64,000 nucleotides of DNA from Nocardioides sp. zg-1228 (GTDB lineage: Bacteria; Actinomycetota; Actinomycetes; Propionibacteriales; Nocardioidaceae). This document shows, one piece after another, positions 18,662-28,227 of the stretch. Position numbers and translations under genes: made by a program. The stretch spans positions 2,728,001 through 2,792,000 of the forward strand of contig NZ_CP070961.1 of assembly GCF_017086465.1 (NCBI RefSeq). The letters are read 5' to 3'. The notes beneath the pieces are model-generated. The model was not told the origin of the DNA and searched no databases. It saw only the letters and a list, made by a program, of their open reading frames with translations. The first letter of the stretch is position 1, and each line of letters starts with the position of its first letter.

Positions 18662-20281
18662 ATGACCGACAGCACCCTGGTCGCCGACGAGGTGACCCCC
18701 GAGCAGCAGCACCGACTGCGGTGGGCCCTCGTGCTCATCTCCCTCGCGCAGCTGATGGTGGTGCTCGACAGCACCATCGCCAACATCGCCCTGCCCTACA
18801 TCGGCACCGACCTGTCGATCGACCAGGCCAACCTCCAGTGGATCGTCACGGGCTACGCCCTGACCTTCGGCGGCTTCCTGCTGCTCGGCGGCCGGCTCGC
18901 CGACCTCTACGGCCGACGGCTGGTCTTCATCGCCGGCGTCCTCGTGTTCGCCGTCGCCTCGCTGGTGGGCGGCTTTGCGCAGAACGAGGTCATGCTGCTC
19001 AGCGCACGTGGCCTGCAGGGCCTCGGCGCCGCGATGGCCTCCCCCGCCGCGCTGGCGCTGATCACGACGACGTTCCCGGCGGGTCGTGAGCGCAACCGCG
19101 CCTTCGCGGTCTACGCCGCCATGGCGGGCATCGGCGCCGCCGTGGGCCTGATCCTCGGCGGCTGGCTGACCGGCCTCGACCCGATCCTGGGCCTCGAGGG
19201 GTGGCGCTACACGTTCCTCATCGTCGTGCCCATCGGGCTGACCGCGGCCCTGCTCGCGCCCCGGTTCTTCGACGAGTCCGAGCGCCACACCGGGTGGCTC
19301 GACGTGCCCGGCGCGATCACCGGCACCGGAGCGCTCCTCGCCATCGTCTACGGCCTGTCCCGGGCCGGCGACGAGCGCTACGGGTGGAGCGACACGACGA
19401 CCGTCGCGAGCCTCGCCGTGGGCGTCGCGCTGCTGGGCGCCTTCCTGCTCGTGGAGTCCCGCGTCCAGCACCCGCTGATGCCGTTCCGCATCTTCCGCAG
19501 CAAGAACCGCGCCGCCGCGTTCGCCGTGATGATGATCGTGCCGGCCGCGATGTTCGCGATGTTCTTCTTCCTCTCGCTCTTCATCCAGCTCGTGGTGGGC
19601 TACTCCCCGCTCCACACCGGCGTGGCGTTCCTGCCGTTCTCGGTCGCGATGATCATCTCGGCCACCGCCGCCTCGAGACTGATCAGCCACGTCGACCCCC
19701 GGCTGCTCTCCGGGGTCGGCACCCTGTTGTCGGCCGCGGCGCTCTACGGCTTCAGCCGGATCACGGTCCCCGAGGACCCGGGCTCGATCCTGGCGACCCT
19801 GCCGCAGTCCATGGGTGGCCAGGGCGTCGCGCTGGGCGACGGCGTCAACTACTGGACCGAGCTGCTGCCCTTCATCGTCTTGATGGCGTTCGGCATGGGG
19901 CTCAACTTCGTGCCGCTCACCCTGGTCGCCGTGCACCACCTGCGCGCGCAGGACACCGGCATCGGCTCCGGGGTGCTCAACACGATGCAGCAGGTGGGCG
20001 GCGCGCTCGGCCTGGCGACGCTCAGCACCGTCTCGCTCCACTTCGCCCAGTCGCGCGCCGACGACATCGCGCCGGCCATCGCCGCCGCGTCGCCCCGGCT
20101 CGACGAGTCGGCGCTCGGCCAGCTGGCCTCGCTCGGCTCGTTCACCGAGGGCGCCACGATGGCGTTCTTCGTGGGCTCGCTGATGATGCTCGCCGCCTCG
20201 GCGATCGTGTGGCTGTTCCTCGACGTCACGCACGAGGAGCTCGCCACCGAGGCGGCTCCCGAGGGCGTCGGCGCGCACTGA
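18662..20281 (+). CDS. MFS efflux transporter, DHA2 (EmrB/QacA) family
   Basis: This 539-residue membrane protein has about 14 hydrophobic segments. It carries DHA2 hallmarks: LDSTIANIALPYIG in the first helix and the motif-A region GGRLADLYGRR after helix 2. It is a proton-driven drug/H+ antiporter in the cytoplasmic membrane. It starts at the ATG at 18662, preceded by GAAGGACG, and follows the TetR gene, which probably regulates it. It converges with the MetE-like gene, with nine bases between the stops. The substrate is unknown. Confidence 0.92.
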   Translation: MTDSTLVADEVTPEQQHRLRWALVLISLAQLMVVLDSTIANIALPYIGTDLSIDQANLQWIVTGYALTFGGFLLLGGRLADLYGRRLVFIAGVLVFAVASLVGGFAQNEVMLLSARGLQGLGAAMASPAALALITTTFPAGRERNRAFAVYAAMAGIGAAVGLILGGWLTGLDPILGLEGWRYTFLIVVPIGLTAALLAPRFFDESERHTGWLDVPGAITGTGALLAIVYGLSRAGDERYGWSDTTTVASLAVGVALLGAFLLVESRVQHPLMPFRIFRSKNRAAAFAVMMIVPAAMFAMFFFLSLFIQLVVGYSPLHTGVAFLPFSVAMIISATAASRLISHVDPRLLSGVGTLLSAAALYGFSRITVPEDPGSILATLPQSMGGQGVALGDGVNYWTELLPFIVLMAFGMGLNFVPLTLVAVHHLRAQDTGIGSGVLNTMQQVGGALGLATLSTVSLHFAQSRADDIAPAIAAASPRLDESALGQLASLGSFTEGATMAFFVGSLMMLAASAIVWLFLDVTHEELATEAAPEGVGAH

Positions 20282-20290
20282 TCGGCGGCG

Positions 20291-21280
20291 TCAGAGGTTG
20301 CGGGCCACCGCGGCCGAGAGGCGTACGGCCCTGCCGGCCCACCCCGGGGTGGCGCCGGCGAGGCCGCACGCCGGCGTGACCACCAGGTGCTCGCCGACGG
20401 CGTCCGGGTCGAGGCCCAGCATCTCGAGCCAGCGCTGCACCCGCTCGGTGGTGCGCACCTCCGAGGCCTCACCCGTGGGGTCGGTGGACGGCACCACGCC
20501 CAGCGCGGCGGTGCGGCCCGACTCCAGCGCCTCCGCGAACGTGTCGAGGTCGGCCGGGCCGAGCGTGTCGAGGTCGGCCGACAGCCCCCGCGCCCCGGTG
20601 CCCGCCACGAGCGACCACGGCGTCTGCGCGGCGCACGAGTGCACCCACGCCTCTCCCCCGGCCTCCTCCACCGCCGCGACCAGCCACTCGAGGTGGGCCG
20701 AGGCCTCAGGCAGGTCGACCGTGCGGTGTCGGCCGAAGCCGCTGGCGGTCGGCACCCGGCCGCCCACGACGGCGGCGAGGGAGGGCTCGTCGACCTGCAC
20801 GATCCAGCGCTCGACCCCACGGATGCGTCGCTGGAGGTCGGCCAGGTGGGCGCGCACGCCCTCGGCGAGCGCCTGGGCGAGGTCGCGCCGGGCGCCGTGG
20901 TCGCTGAGCACCTTGTCGCCGCGGGGCTTCTCGACCGTGGCGGCGAGCGTCCACGGGCCGACGACCTGGGTCTTGAAGGCGCCTGCGTAGTCCTGTGCCT
21001 GCTCCTCGACGGTGTCGAGGTCCTGGGCGAGGAGCGACCGCGCCCGCCGGTGGTCGACGCCGTCCGCGTCGGTGAGCCGCCAGCCGGCCGGCTGGAGGTC
21101 GGCGCCCAGCCCGTCGACGACCGCGAGCCCGCGCCCGATCATCCCGGCCGTGACGCCCCGACCCGGCACCTCGGGCACGTGCGCGAGGTCGGACAGCTCG
21201 CCCAGCACGAGACGGGTCGCCTCGGCGTGGTCGGCGTCGGTGGTGCCCGGCATCGAGCCCACCCCGGTCGCGCGCGTCAC
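20291..21280 (-). CDS. MetE-like (cobalamin-independent methionine synthase C-terminal type) protein
   Basis: The 329-residue protein resembles the catalytic barrel of cobalamin-independent methionine synthase/UROD-like proteins. It keeps likely zinc ligands His214 and Cys216 (AWVHSCAAQ) and Cys305 (VTPACGLAG), as well as the QVDEPSLA segment near residue 162. It lacks the N-terminal half of full MetE (about 750 residues), so it may be a methyltransferase using a different methyl donor. The start is the GTG at 21280 ([12 protein letters not shown]), which overlaps the serine hydrolase stop (GTGA). It is last in a four-gene run beginning with the cysteine desulfurase. Confidence 0.8.
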   Translation of the reverse strand: MTRATGVGSMPGTTDADHAEATRLVLGELSDLAHVPEVPGRGVTAGMIGRGLAVVDGLGADLQPAGWRLTDADGVDHRRARSLLAQDLDTVEEQAQDYAGAFKTQVVGPWTLAATVEKPRGDKVLSDHGARRDLAQALAEGVRAHLADLQRRIRGVERWIVQVDEPSLAAVVGGRVPTASGFGRHRTVDLPEASAHLEWLVAAVEEAGGEAWVHSCAAQTPWSLVAGTGARGLSADLDTLGPADLDTFAEALESGRTAALGVVPSTDPTGEASEVRTTERVQRWLEMLGLDPDAVGEHLVVTPACGLAGATPGWAGRAVRLSAAVARNL

Positions 21281-22230
21281 GAGTCGCCTGCCTCGGCCAG
21301 CAGCCGTGCGGCGGCGCCGTCGACGGAGCGGGTCGAGGCGCTCACCAGGGCCACCCCGGTGCCGCTCTCGCGGTCGACGCCGACGAACGACCGGAAGCCG
21401 CCCGTCCCGCCGTTGTGCCACGTCACCGTGCTGCCCAGCAGCGGTCCGGTCAGCCAGCCGGCGCCGATGCGCATCCTGCCGGCGAGGGGGGCGACCGGGT
21501 CCATCGCGTCCGCGCCGACCACGGTCCGGTCGAGCATCGCCCGCAGGAGCAGCGCGAGGTCCGTGGCGGACGACCGCACACCCCCGGCGGGCGCGAGGGA
21601 CTCGTTGGCCCACGGCTCGGTCTCGCGGCCGCTCCGGCCGCGCGGTGCGACGGCCCCGGCTCGCAGGTGCTCGGTCGCGGTGGGCACGTAGGTGTCGGTG
21701 AGCCCGAGCGGCCCGGCGAGCCGCTCCGCGACCAGGTCGGCGTAGGGCCGTCCCGCCGCAGCCGCGACCGCGTGGCCGAGCAGCTCGAAGCCGAGGTTGG
21801 AGTAGGAGGGCCGCGACGAGCGGCGCACCCGGACGGAGCCGAGCAGGGCCAGCAGGTCGTCGAGGTCCTCGCGGTAGGGGTTGCGACCGTGACGCCAGAG
21901 GTCCCACGTGCGGCGCGCCATGTCGGGCCCGACGACCCGCGGCAGCCCCGAGCTGTGCGTGGCGAGGGCCGTGAGCGGGATCCGCGCCAGCCGGGGCGGG
22001 ACGTCGAGGTGGTCGCCGAGCAGCGCGTCCTGCGCGAGCTCGCCCCGTGCGATCGCGTCGCGCCAGAGGAAGCCGGTGACGCCCTTGCTCACCGAGCCGA
22101 GCTCGACGTCGGCGTGGTCGTCGGCGCGGACGGCGCCCACCTCCACGCTGCCCGGGCGCACCAGCGCGACGACGTACGTCGTGTGGCGCGGACCGAGCAC
22201 CCGCCCGGCGCGCGCGGCGAGGTCGCTCAT
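21277..22230 (-). CDS. Beta-lactamase-family serine hydrolase
   Basis: The 317-residue protein belongs to the class C beta-lactamase/DD-peptidase-like group. The catalytic motifs are visible: Ser46-x-x-Lys49 (SVSK), Tyr143-Ser-Asn145 (YSN) and HNGG near residue 281 in place of KTG. It has no signal peptide or membrane segment, so it is probably cytoplasmic and more likely an esterase or peptidase than a wall enzyme. The ATG overlaps the mnmA stop (ATGA), and its own stop overlaps the MetE-like gene. The substrate is unknown. Confidence 0.85.
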   Translation of the reverse strand: MSDLAARAGRVLGPRHTTYVVALVRPGSVEVGAVRADDHADVELGSVSKGVTGFLWRDAIARGELAQDALLGDHLDVPPRLARIPLTALATHSSGLPRVVGPDMARRTWDLWRHGRNPYREDLDDLLALLGSVRVRRSSRPSYSNLGFELLGHAVAAAAGRPYADLVAERLAGPLGLTDTYVPTATEHLRAGAVAPRGRSGRETEPWANESLAPAGGVRSSATDLALLLRAMLDRTVVGADAMDPVAPLAGRMRIGAGWLTGPLLGSTVTWHNGGTGGFRSFVGVDRESGTGVALVSASTRSVDGAAARLLAEAGDS

Positions 22231-23354
22231 CGGGCCACTCCCGCGGGCCGCGTCGCGGCGATCGTCGCCGAGCCGACGACGCGGGTGCCGTCGTAGATCA
22301 CCGCGGCCTGGCCGGGGGCGATGCCCTCGGCCGGGTCGATCAGGTCGATGTCCACCCGGTCGCCCGCCACCGTGACGACCGCACGGTGCTCGGCGCCGTG
22401 GGCGCGCAGCTGCACGGTGCCGTCGACGCGCTCGGGCACCGTGCCGCACCAGCGGGGCCGGATGCCGGACACGTGGTCGACGGCGAGCCGCTCGCGCGGC
22501 CCGACGGTGACGGTGCCGCTGACCGGCTCGATGTCGAGGACGAACCGCGGCTTGCCGTCGACCGCGGGCACGCCGAGCCGCAGGCCCCGGCGCTGGCCGA
22601 TCGTGAACCCGTAGGTGCCGGTGTGGGTGCCGACCGTCTCCCCCGTCGTCGCATCGACGATGGCGCCGCCGTGGTTGGGCGCGCGGTCGCCGAGCTTCTC
22701 GCGAAGCCAGCCGGCGTTGTCACCGTCGGCGACGAAGCAGATGTCGTGGGAGTCTGGCTTGTCGGCCACCAGCAACCCGCGCGCCTCGGCCTCGCGGCGC
22801 ACGGCCGGCTTGTCGGTGTCGCCGAGCGGGAAGAGGGAGTGCCGCAGCTGCTGCTGGTCGAGCACGCCGAGGACGTAGGACTGGTCCTTGGCGTGGTCGG
22901 CGCCGCGGTGCATCTCGATCAGGCCGTCGGCACCGGTGCGCAGCTGGGCGTAGTGACCGGTGGCGACGGCGTCGAATCCCAGCGCCAGCGCCCGGTCGAG
23001 CACGGCGGCGAACTTGATCTTCTCGTTGCAGCGCAGGCAGGGGTTGGGCGTGCGGCCGGCGGCGTACTCGTCCATGAAGTCCTCCACGACGTCCTCGTGG
23101 AAGCGGTCGGAGAGGTCCCAGACGTAGAACGGGATGCCGATCACGTCCGCGGCGCGGCGCGCGTCGTTGCTGTCCTCGATGGTGCAGCACCCCCGTGCGC
23201 CCGTGCGGTAGGACGCCGGGTTGCGGCTCAGGGCCAGGTGCACGCCGGTCACGTCGTGGCCGGCCTCGACCGCGCGGGCGGCCGCGACGGCGGAGTCGAC
23301 GCCGCCGGACATCGCGGCGACGACCCGCAGCGGACCGGTCGCCGGTGCTGTCAT
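22227..23354 (-). CDS. mnmA: tRNA-specific 2-thiouridylase MnmA
   Basis: The 375-residue enzyme thiolates U34 of tRNAs for Lys, Glu and Gln. It has the PP-loop SGGVDS at about 16-21, catalytic Cys106 (NPCLRCN) and the second catalytic Cys206 (HDICFV), which together form the persulfide/disulfide couple. The FTIGQRRGL segment and C-terminal beta domain are also present. It directly follows the cysteine desulfurase with an ATGA overlap, so the sulfur donor is made from the same transcript. It is of normal length. Confidence 0.97.
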   Translation of the reverse strand: MTAPATGPLRVVAAMSGGVDSAVAAARAVEAGHDVTGVHLALSRNPASYRTGARGCCTIEDSNDARRAADVIGIPFYVWDLSDRFHEDVVEDFMDEYAAGRTPNPCLRCNEKIKFAAVLDRALALGFDAVATGHYAQLRTGADGLIEMHRGADHAKDQSYVLGVLDQQQLRHSLFPLGDTDKPAVRREAEARGLLVADKPDSHDICFVADGDNAGWLREKLGDRAPNHGGAIVDATTGETVGTHTGTYGFTIGQRRGLRLGVPAVDGKPRFVLDIEPVSGTVTVGPRERLAVDHVSGIRPRWCGTVPERVDGTVQLRAHGAEHRAVVTVAGDRVDIDLIDPAEGIAPGQAAVIYDGTRVVGSATIAATRPAGVAR

Positions 23355-24532
23355 CGGGCCCGGGCGGCCCGCGCCCGCTCCACGACCGGGCCGATCGCCT
23401 CGACGAGGGCGTCGACGTCGGCAGAGGTGGACGTGTGGCCGAGGGTGAAGCGCAGCGAGTGCCGAGCCTGGTCGTCGTCACATCCCATGGCGAGCAGGAC
23501 GTGCGAGGGCTGCGGGACGCCCGCGGAGCAGGCCGACCCGGTGGAGCACTCGATGCCCCGGGCGTCGAGCAGCATCAGGAGCGAGTCGCCCTCGCAGCCG
23601 GGGAAGCCGATGTGGGCGTTGCCGGGCAGCCGGCGCGACCCGGGAGGGGTGCCGTGCAGGTGCGCGTCGGGCACCACCTCGATCACGCGGCGCACCAGGT
23701 CGTCGCGCAGGGCGGCGACGCGCAGGGCGTGCTCGGGCTGCTGTTTGACCGACGCCTCGACGGCAGCGGCCAGGCTGGCGATGGCCGGCACGTCGAGGGT
23801 GCCGCTGCGGATGTCGCGCTCCTGCCCGCCGCCGTGCACGAGGGGGCTCACGGCCAGGTCACGTCGTACGACGAGGGCGCCCACGCCGATGGGCCCGCCG
23901 AGCTTGTGCCCGGTGAAGGTGAGCGCGTCCACCCCGCTCGCGCCGAAGTCGAGGGGCACGTGGCCCACCGCCTGGACGGCGTCCGTGTGCACGGGGATGC
24001 CGTGCTCGGCGGCGACGGCGACGACCTCGTCGATCGGCTGCATGGAGCCGACCTCGTTGTTGGCCCACATCACCGAGACCAGGGCCACGGACGCCGGGTC
24101 CCGGGCGATGGACTCGCGGAGGGCGTCGACGTCGAGGACACCCTCGGACGTCACCGGCAGCAGCTCGACGTCGGCCCCGTCGGTCTCGGCGAGCCAGTGG
24201 AGCGGGTCGAGCACGGCGTGGTGCTCGATGGCGGTGGCCAGGATGCGGGTGCGCCGCGGGTCGTCGGCGCGGCGCGCCCAGAAGACCCCCTTGACGCCGA
24301 GGTTGTCGGACTCGGTGCCACCGGAGGTGAAGACGACGTCGCCCGGCCGGGCGCCGATCACGCCCGCGATGGTCTCGCGAGACTCCTCGACCACCCGCCT
24401 CGCGCCGCGTCCCGAGGCGTGCAGCGAGCTGGCGTTGCCCACGTCGCCGAGGTGGCGGGTCAGTGCCTCGACCGCGACCGGCAGCATCGGCGTGGTCGCA
24501 GCGTGGTCGAGGTAGACGAGCGGCTGGTTCAT
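23351..24532 (-). CDS. Cysteine desulfurase (IscS/NifS type)
   Basis: The 393-residue class V aminotransferase-fold enzyme takes sulfur from cysteine. The PLP-binding Lys210 lies in FTGHKLGGP and the catalytic Cys335 in STGSACSAG. The opening LDHAATTP and the ATEHHAVL-like region (AIEHHAVL) are typical. It heads an overlapping run with mnmA, which suggests that its main job is tRNA thiolation; a role in Fe-S assembly is also possible. The start is the ATG at 24532. Confidence 0.95.
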   Translation of the reverse strand: MNQPLVYLDHAATTPMLPVAVEALTRHLGDVGNASSLHASGRGARRVVEESRETIAGVIGARPGDVVFTSGGTESDNLGVKGVFWARRADDPRRTRILATAIEHHAVLDPLHWLAETDGADVELLPVTSEGVLDVDALRESIARDPASVALVSVMWANNEVGSMQPIDEVVAVAAEHGIPVHTDAVQAVGHVPLDFGASGVDALTFTGHKLGGPIGVGALVVRRDLAVSPLVHGGGQERDIRSGTLDVPAIASLAAAVEASVKQQPEHALRVAALRDDLVRRVIEVVPDAHLHGTPPGSRRLPGNAHIGFPGCEGDSLLMLLDARGIECSTGSACSAGVPQPSHVLLAMGCDDDQARHSLRFTLGHTSTSADVDALVEAIGPVVERARAARAR

Positions 24533-24585
24533 GTCCAGCCAAGCGTACGCGGCGACCCGCGCCGCCCTGCCACCGTCCCCGTAGC

Positions 24586-24660
24586 CGCGCGGACGTTGCT
24601 CGCGCCCGGACCGCGTGGTCCGCGGTGCCCGATCACGCCCGGCGGACCAATGTCCGCGCG
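24586..24660 (-). terminator. Structured spacer after proB, possible terminator
   Basis: The 144-bp spacer between proB and the cysteine desulfurase gene contains CGCGCGGAC (24586-24594) and its complement GTCCGCGCG (24652-24660), enclosing smaller GGACC/GGTCC pairings. It begins 17 bases past the proB stop. It could terminate proB transcripts or be a branched RNA structure; no U-tract is present. Confidence 0.35.
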
Positions 24661-24676
24661 CCTGCGTCGTGGCGGG

Positions 24677-25798
24677 TCAGAGCAGGACGAGGTCGTCGCG
24701 GTGGACGACCTCGCGCTCGTAGGCCGCGCCGAGCGCCGCCTTGAGCTCGCTGGTGGAGCGGCCGAGGAGGGCGGGCAACTCGTCGGCGTCGAAGTTGACC
24801 AGGCCGCGGCCCACGAGCGCGCCGGACGGGTCGAGGAGGTCGACGGCGTCGCCGGCGACGAAGCTGCCGTCGACGGCCGTGATGCCGGCGGCCAGCAGGG
24901 AGGCGCAACGCTCGACCACCGCGCGCACCGCGCCGGCGTCGAGGCTGAGGGTGCCCTGCCCCGACGTGGCGTGGGCCAGCCAGAGCAGACGGGTGGGCCG
25001 GCGCTTGCCGGTGGCCTCGAAGTGCGTGCCCACCTCAGCGCCGGTGAGCGCGGCAGCGGCCTGCTCGGCGGAGGTGAGGAGCACGTCGATGCCGGCGCCC
25101 GTCGCGATGCGTGCCGCGTCGACCTTGGTGGTCATGCCGCCCGTGCCGACACCCGCCGCGCCGGTCGACCCGATGGTGACCGTGGCGAGGTCGTCCTCGG
25201 AGCGCACGACGGGCACCAGGCGGGACCCGGCGCGCGACGGCGGGCCGTCGTAGAGGCCGTCGACGTCGGAGAGCAGCACGAGCAGGTCGGCGTGCACGAG
25301 GTGCGCGACCAGGGCGGCGAGGCGGTCGTTGTCACCGAAGCGGATCTCCGAGGTGGCGACGGTGTCGTTCTCGTTGACGATCGGCACGACACCGAGCTCG
25401 AGCAGCTTGGCGAAGGTCTGGTGGGCGTTGCGATAGTGGGCGCGGCGGGTGACGTCGTCGACGGTCAGCAGCACCTGGCCGGTGACGATGCCGTGGCGGG
25501 CGAACTCCTCCTGGTAGCGGTGGGCCAGGAGCCCCTGCCCCACCGACGCGGCCGCCTGCTGCGCGGCGAGGCCACGCGGACGCCGCTTCAAGCCGAGCGG
25601 CGCCAGGCCCGCGGCGATCGCGCCGGACGACACCAGCACGACCTCGGCGCCGCGGTCACGTACGGCGGCGAGCACCTCGACCAGCTGGCGCACCCGAGCG
25701 GGGTCGATGCCACCGGCGGCGGTGGTCAGCGACGACGAGCCGACCTTGACGACGATGCGGCGGGCGCCGTCGACCAGGGTCGAGCGGTCAGTCGTCAC
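24677..25798 (-). CDS. proB: Glutamate 5-kinase
   Basis: The 373-residue ProB makes glutamyl-5-phosphate, the first step of proline synthesis. The amino-acid kinase domain (about 1-265) shows [20 protein letters not shown], the VNENDTVA segment and [12 protein letters not shown] domain fills the C-terminus. The only good in-frame start is the GTG at 25798, which overlaps the obg 3' end by 11 bases and gives a length close to the 367 residues of E. coli ProB. No proA is visible nearby. Confidence 0.95.
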   Translation of the reverse strand: MTTDRSTLVDGARRIVVKVGSSSLTTAAGGIDPARVRQLVEVLAAVRDRGAEVVLVSSGAIAAGLAPLGLKRRPRGLAAQQAAASVGQGLLAHRYQEEFARHGIVTGQVLLTVDDVTRRAHYRNAHQTFAKLLELGVVPIVNENDTVATSEIRFGDNDRLAALVAHLVHADLLVLLSDVDGLYDGPPSRAGSRLVPVVRSEDDLATVTIGSTGAAGVGTGGMTTKVDAARIATGAGIDVLLTSAEQAAAALTGAEVGTHFEATGKRRPTRLLWLAHATSGQGTLSLDAGAVRAVVERCASLLAAGITAVDGSFVAGDAVDLLDPSGALVGRGLVNFDADELPALLGRSTSELKAALGAAYEREVVHRDDLVLL

Positions 25799-27356
25799 TG
25801 CCGTCCCAGTCGGGGTCGTCCTTGCTGCCGATCTCGTAGGCCATCGGGCCGACGCCGGAGCTGCCCGTGCTGCGGGAGCGGCCCTTCGCCTTGCGCTCCT
25901 CGTCGAGTCGGCGGGCCACGTCGGCGCGGGCCTCCTCCTCGGACTTGGTCTCCATCGCCTCGGCGATGTCGCGGCGCCGCTCGCGGGCCGGGCGGTTCTC
26001 GCGGAGCCGCTCGTCCTCGCCACGGCGGCCGAGCATCTCCGCGCCCGCGGCCTCGATGCTGGGCTTGAAGTCGAAGACGACCGAGTTGTCCTCGGGGCCG
26101 ATGAGGACCGTGTCGCCCTCCTGCGCGCCCATCTTGGCGAGCTTGAGCTCGACCCCGAGCCGGTTGAGGCGGTCGGCGAGGAATCCCACGGCCTCCTCGT
26201 TGCTGAAGTCGGTCTGGCGCACCCAGCGCTCGGGCTTGGGACCGCGCACCCGCCAGCCCTCCTCGGTCTGCACGACCGTGAAGTCGCCGCCGCCGTCGAC
26301 CGCGGGAGGACGCAGCACGATGCGCTGCGGCTCGACGGACGGCTTCTCGGCGCGGGCGGCCTGGACGATCTCGGCCATCGCGAACGTCAGCTCGCGCAGG
26401 CCGGCACCGGACGCCGCGCTGACCTGGAAGACCCGGTGCCCACGCTCGCGCAGGTCGTCGGCGACCATGTCGGCGATGTCCTGGCCGTCGGGCACGTCGA
26501 CCTTGTTGAGGGCGACCAGCCGCGGCCGGTCCTCGAGCCCGCCGTAGCGGGCCAGCTCGTTCTCGATCACCTCGAGGTCGTCGAGCGGGTTGCGCCCCGG
26601 CTCGATGGAGGCGGTGTCGACCACGTGCACCAGCGCGGCGCACCGCTCGATGTGGCGCAGGAAGTCGTGGCCGAGGCCGCGGCCCTCCGCGGCGCCCTCG
26701 ATCAGGCCGGGCACGTCGGCGACGGTGAAGGTGGTCTCCCCCGCCGTCACGACGCCGAGGTTGGGCACGAGGGTGGTGAACGGGTAGTCGGCGATCTTGG
26801 GCCGCGCCCGCGAGATCGCGGCGATCAGCGACGACTTGCCGGCGCTCGGGAACCCGACGAGACCGATGTCGGCGACGACCTTCAGCTCGAGGCGTACGTC
26901 GAGCTCGTCGCCGGGCTCGCCCAGCAGCGCGAAGCCGGGGGCCTTGCGCTTGGACGAGGCGAGGGCGGCGTTGCCGAGCCCGCCGCGACCGCCTTGGGCC
27001 ACGACCAGCGTCGTGCCGGCACCGACCAGGTCGGCGAGCACGTTGCCGTCGGCGTCCTTGACCAGGGTGCCGTCGGGGACCGCGAGGACCAGGTCCTTGC
27101 CGTGGGCGCCGTTGCGGTGCCCGCCCGCCCCGTGGCCGCCGTGCTCGGCGCGGCGCCGGGGGCTGTGGTGGTAGTCGACGAGCGTGGTGACGCTGGGGTC
27201 GACCTCGAGGATCACCGACCCGCCGGGGCCGCCGTTGCCGCCGTCGGGGCCGCCGAGGGGCTTGAACTTCTCGCGGTGGACCGAGGCCACACCGTTGCCA
27301 CCTCGTCCCGCTGCGACGTGCAGCGTCACGTGGTCGACGAACGTGGGGAGGGCCAT
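25788..27356 (-). CDS. obg: GTPase Obg/CgtA
   Basis: The 522-residue GTPase acts in ribosome maturation and stress control. It has the glycine-rich Obg fold (about 1-160), a G domain with GFPSAGKSS, the DVPG switch and NKVD, and an OCT C-terminal domain (about 350-430). A charged tail of about 90 residues is rich in Glu, Arg and Lys. It lies in the conserved order rplU-rpmA-obg-proB. The ATG at 27356 starts [14 protein letters not shown], the family's usual beginning. Confidence 0.97.
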   Translation of the reverse strand: MALPTFVDHVTLHVAAGRGGNGVASVHREKFKPLGGPDGGNGGPGGSVILEVDPSVTTLVDYHHSPRRRAEHGGHGAGGHRNGAHGKDLVLAVPDGTLVKDADGNVLADLVGAGTTLVVAQGGRGGLGNAALASSKRKAPGFALLGEPGDELDVRLELKVVADIGLVGFPSAGKSSLIAAISRARPKIADYPFTTLVPNLGVVTAGETTFTVADVPGLIEGAAEGRGLGHDFLRHIERCAALVHVVDTASIEPGRNPLDDLEVIENELARYGGLEDRPRLVALNKVDVPDGQDIADMVADDLRERGHRVFQVSAASGAGLRELTFAMAEIVQAARAEKPSVEPQRIVLRPPAVDGGGDFTVVQTEEGWRVRGPKPERWVRQTDFSNEEAVGFLADRLNRLGVELKLAKMGAQEGDTVLIGPEDNSVVFDFKPSIEAAGAEMLGRRGEDERLRENRPARERRRDIAEAMETKSEEEARADVARRLDEERKAKGRSRSTGSSGVGPMAYEIGSKDDPDWDGSDD

Positions 27357-27384
27357 GGGTGTCCTAACGGGGGGTGGTGAAGCA

Positions 27385-27416
27385 CGAAGGGCGCCCCCAG
27401 ACAGGGACGCCCTTCG
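27385..27416 (-). terminator. Hairpin between rpmA and obg
   Basis: A nine-base stem (27385-27393 with 27408-27416) with a 14-base loop lies in the 86-bp rpmA-obg spacer. It may terminate part of the ribosomal-protein transcript or stabilise its 3' end. There is no U-tract. Confidence 0.5.
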
Positions 27417-27442
27417 CAGGAATGCTCAGTGTCGCGGTGACG

Positions 27443-27697
27443 TCACTCGCCGGGGACGATGTTGACGACCTTGCGACCGCGGCGGGTGCCGAACTCGACG
27501 GCGCCGGCCTGCAGGGCGAAGAGGGTGTCGTCGCCACCGCGGCCCACGCCGGTGCCCGGGTGGAAGTGGGTGCCGCGCTGGCGCACGATGATCTCGCCGG
27601 CGCCGACGACCTGACCGCCGAAGCGCTTCACGCCGAGGCGCTGGGAGTTGGAGTCACGGCCGTTCTTGGTGCTCGCAGCACCCTTCTTGTGAGCCAT
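27443..27697 (-). CDS. rpmA: 50S ribosomal protein L27
   Basis: The 84-residue L27 shows the conserved [22 protein letters not shown] start and the [10 protein letters not shown] segment. Its N-terminal tail reaches the peptidyl transferase centre. It begins directly at MAHKK, without the cleaved leader found in Firmicutes. It follows rplU after 45 bases in the usual order. Confidence 0.98.
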   Translation of the reverse strand: MAHKKGAASTKNGRDSNSQRLGVKRFGGQVVGAGEIIVRQRGTHFHPGTGVGRGGDDTLFALQAGAVEFGTRRGRKVVNIVPGE

Positions 27698-27742
27698 TGT
27701 TCAGTCCTTCTGGCGAGTGGGTGGTCGACCTCGAGCGCGAGC

Positions 27743-28042
27743 TCAGAGGGAGATGTCGGTGACCTTGACCTGGGTGTACTTCTGGCGGTGACCCTGGCGC
27801 TTCTTGTAGCCGGTCTTGTTCTTGTACTTCTGGATGATGATCTTCGGGCCCTTGGTGCGGCCGGTGACCTCGACGGTCACGCTCGCCTTGTCGAGGCCGG
27901 TGGCGGTGACCTTGTCACCGTCGACGACCATCACCACGGGCAGGGTGAGGGTGTCGCCGGCGGCGGCCATCGCGTCGATCTCGATGACGTCGCCCACGGC
28001 AACCTTCTGCTGCTTGCTGCCACTGCGCACGACTGCGTACAC
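27743..28042 (-). CDS. rplU: 50S ribosomal protein L21
   Basis: The 99-residue L21 starts with MYAVVRSGSKQQKVAVGD from the GTG at 28042 and ends with the basic KNKTGYKKRQGHRQKYT region that binds 23S rRNA. It is the first gene after the rne terminator and has its own promoter-like sequence about 100 bases upstream. It is co-transcribed with rpmA. Confidence 0.98.
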   Translation of the reverse strand: MYAVVRSGSKQQKVAVGDVIEIDAMAAAGDTLTLPVVMVVDGDKVTATGLDKASVTVEVTGRTKGPKIIIQKYKNKTGYKKRQGHRQKYTQVKVTDISL

Positions 28043-28139
28043 GGCGAGTCACTCTCCTCGATACGAACTTCAGGATGAAAAACTGTCGGACTGCGCACGA
28101 CACCGCCTGGTGGGCGGGTACGCCGCGGGGCGGGCGCGC

Positions 28140-28169
28140 AGAATCGGTGTGTCGAGCACCGAGGGTCAA
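28140..28169 (-). promoter_or_regulatory. Promoter of rplU-rpmA
   Basis: On the minus strand TTGACC (28169-28164) and GATTCT (28145-28140) are 18 bases apart. The start would give a leader of about 90 bases before rplU. The site lies just downstream of the rne terminator hairpin, so rplU can be expressed independently of rne. Confidence 0.5.
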
Positions 28170-28185
28170 GACTACGGGATCGGGT

Positions 28186-28215
28186 GCCGACCGGGCAAAA
28201 CGAGGCCCGGTCGGC
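28186..28215 (-). terminator. Terminator of rne
   Basis: A perfect 11-bp stem (28186-28196 with 28205-28215) with an eight-base loop lies 12 bases past the rne stop and ahead of the rplU promoter. It is GC-rich without a U-tract, as is usual in this type of genome. Confidence 0.75.
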
Positions 28216-28227
28216 GCCCACCCGGGC

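Noticed and set aside
20291-21280. Full MetE methionine synthase linked to the B12 operon
   Set aside because: It is only half the length of MetE, it is 11 kb from the B12 genes, and its spacer shows no cobalamin riboswitch.
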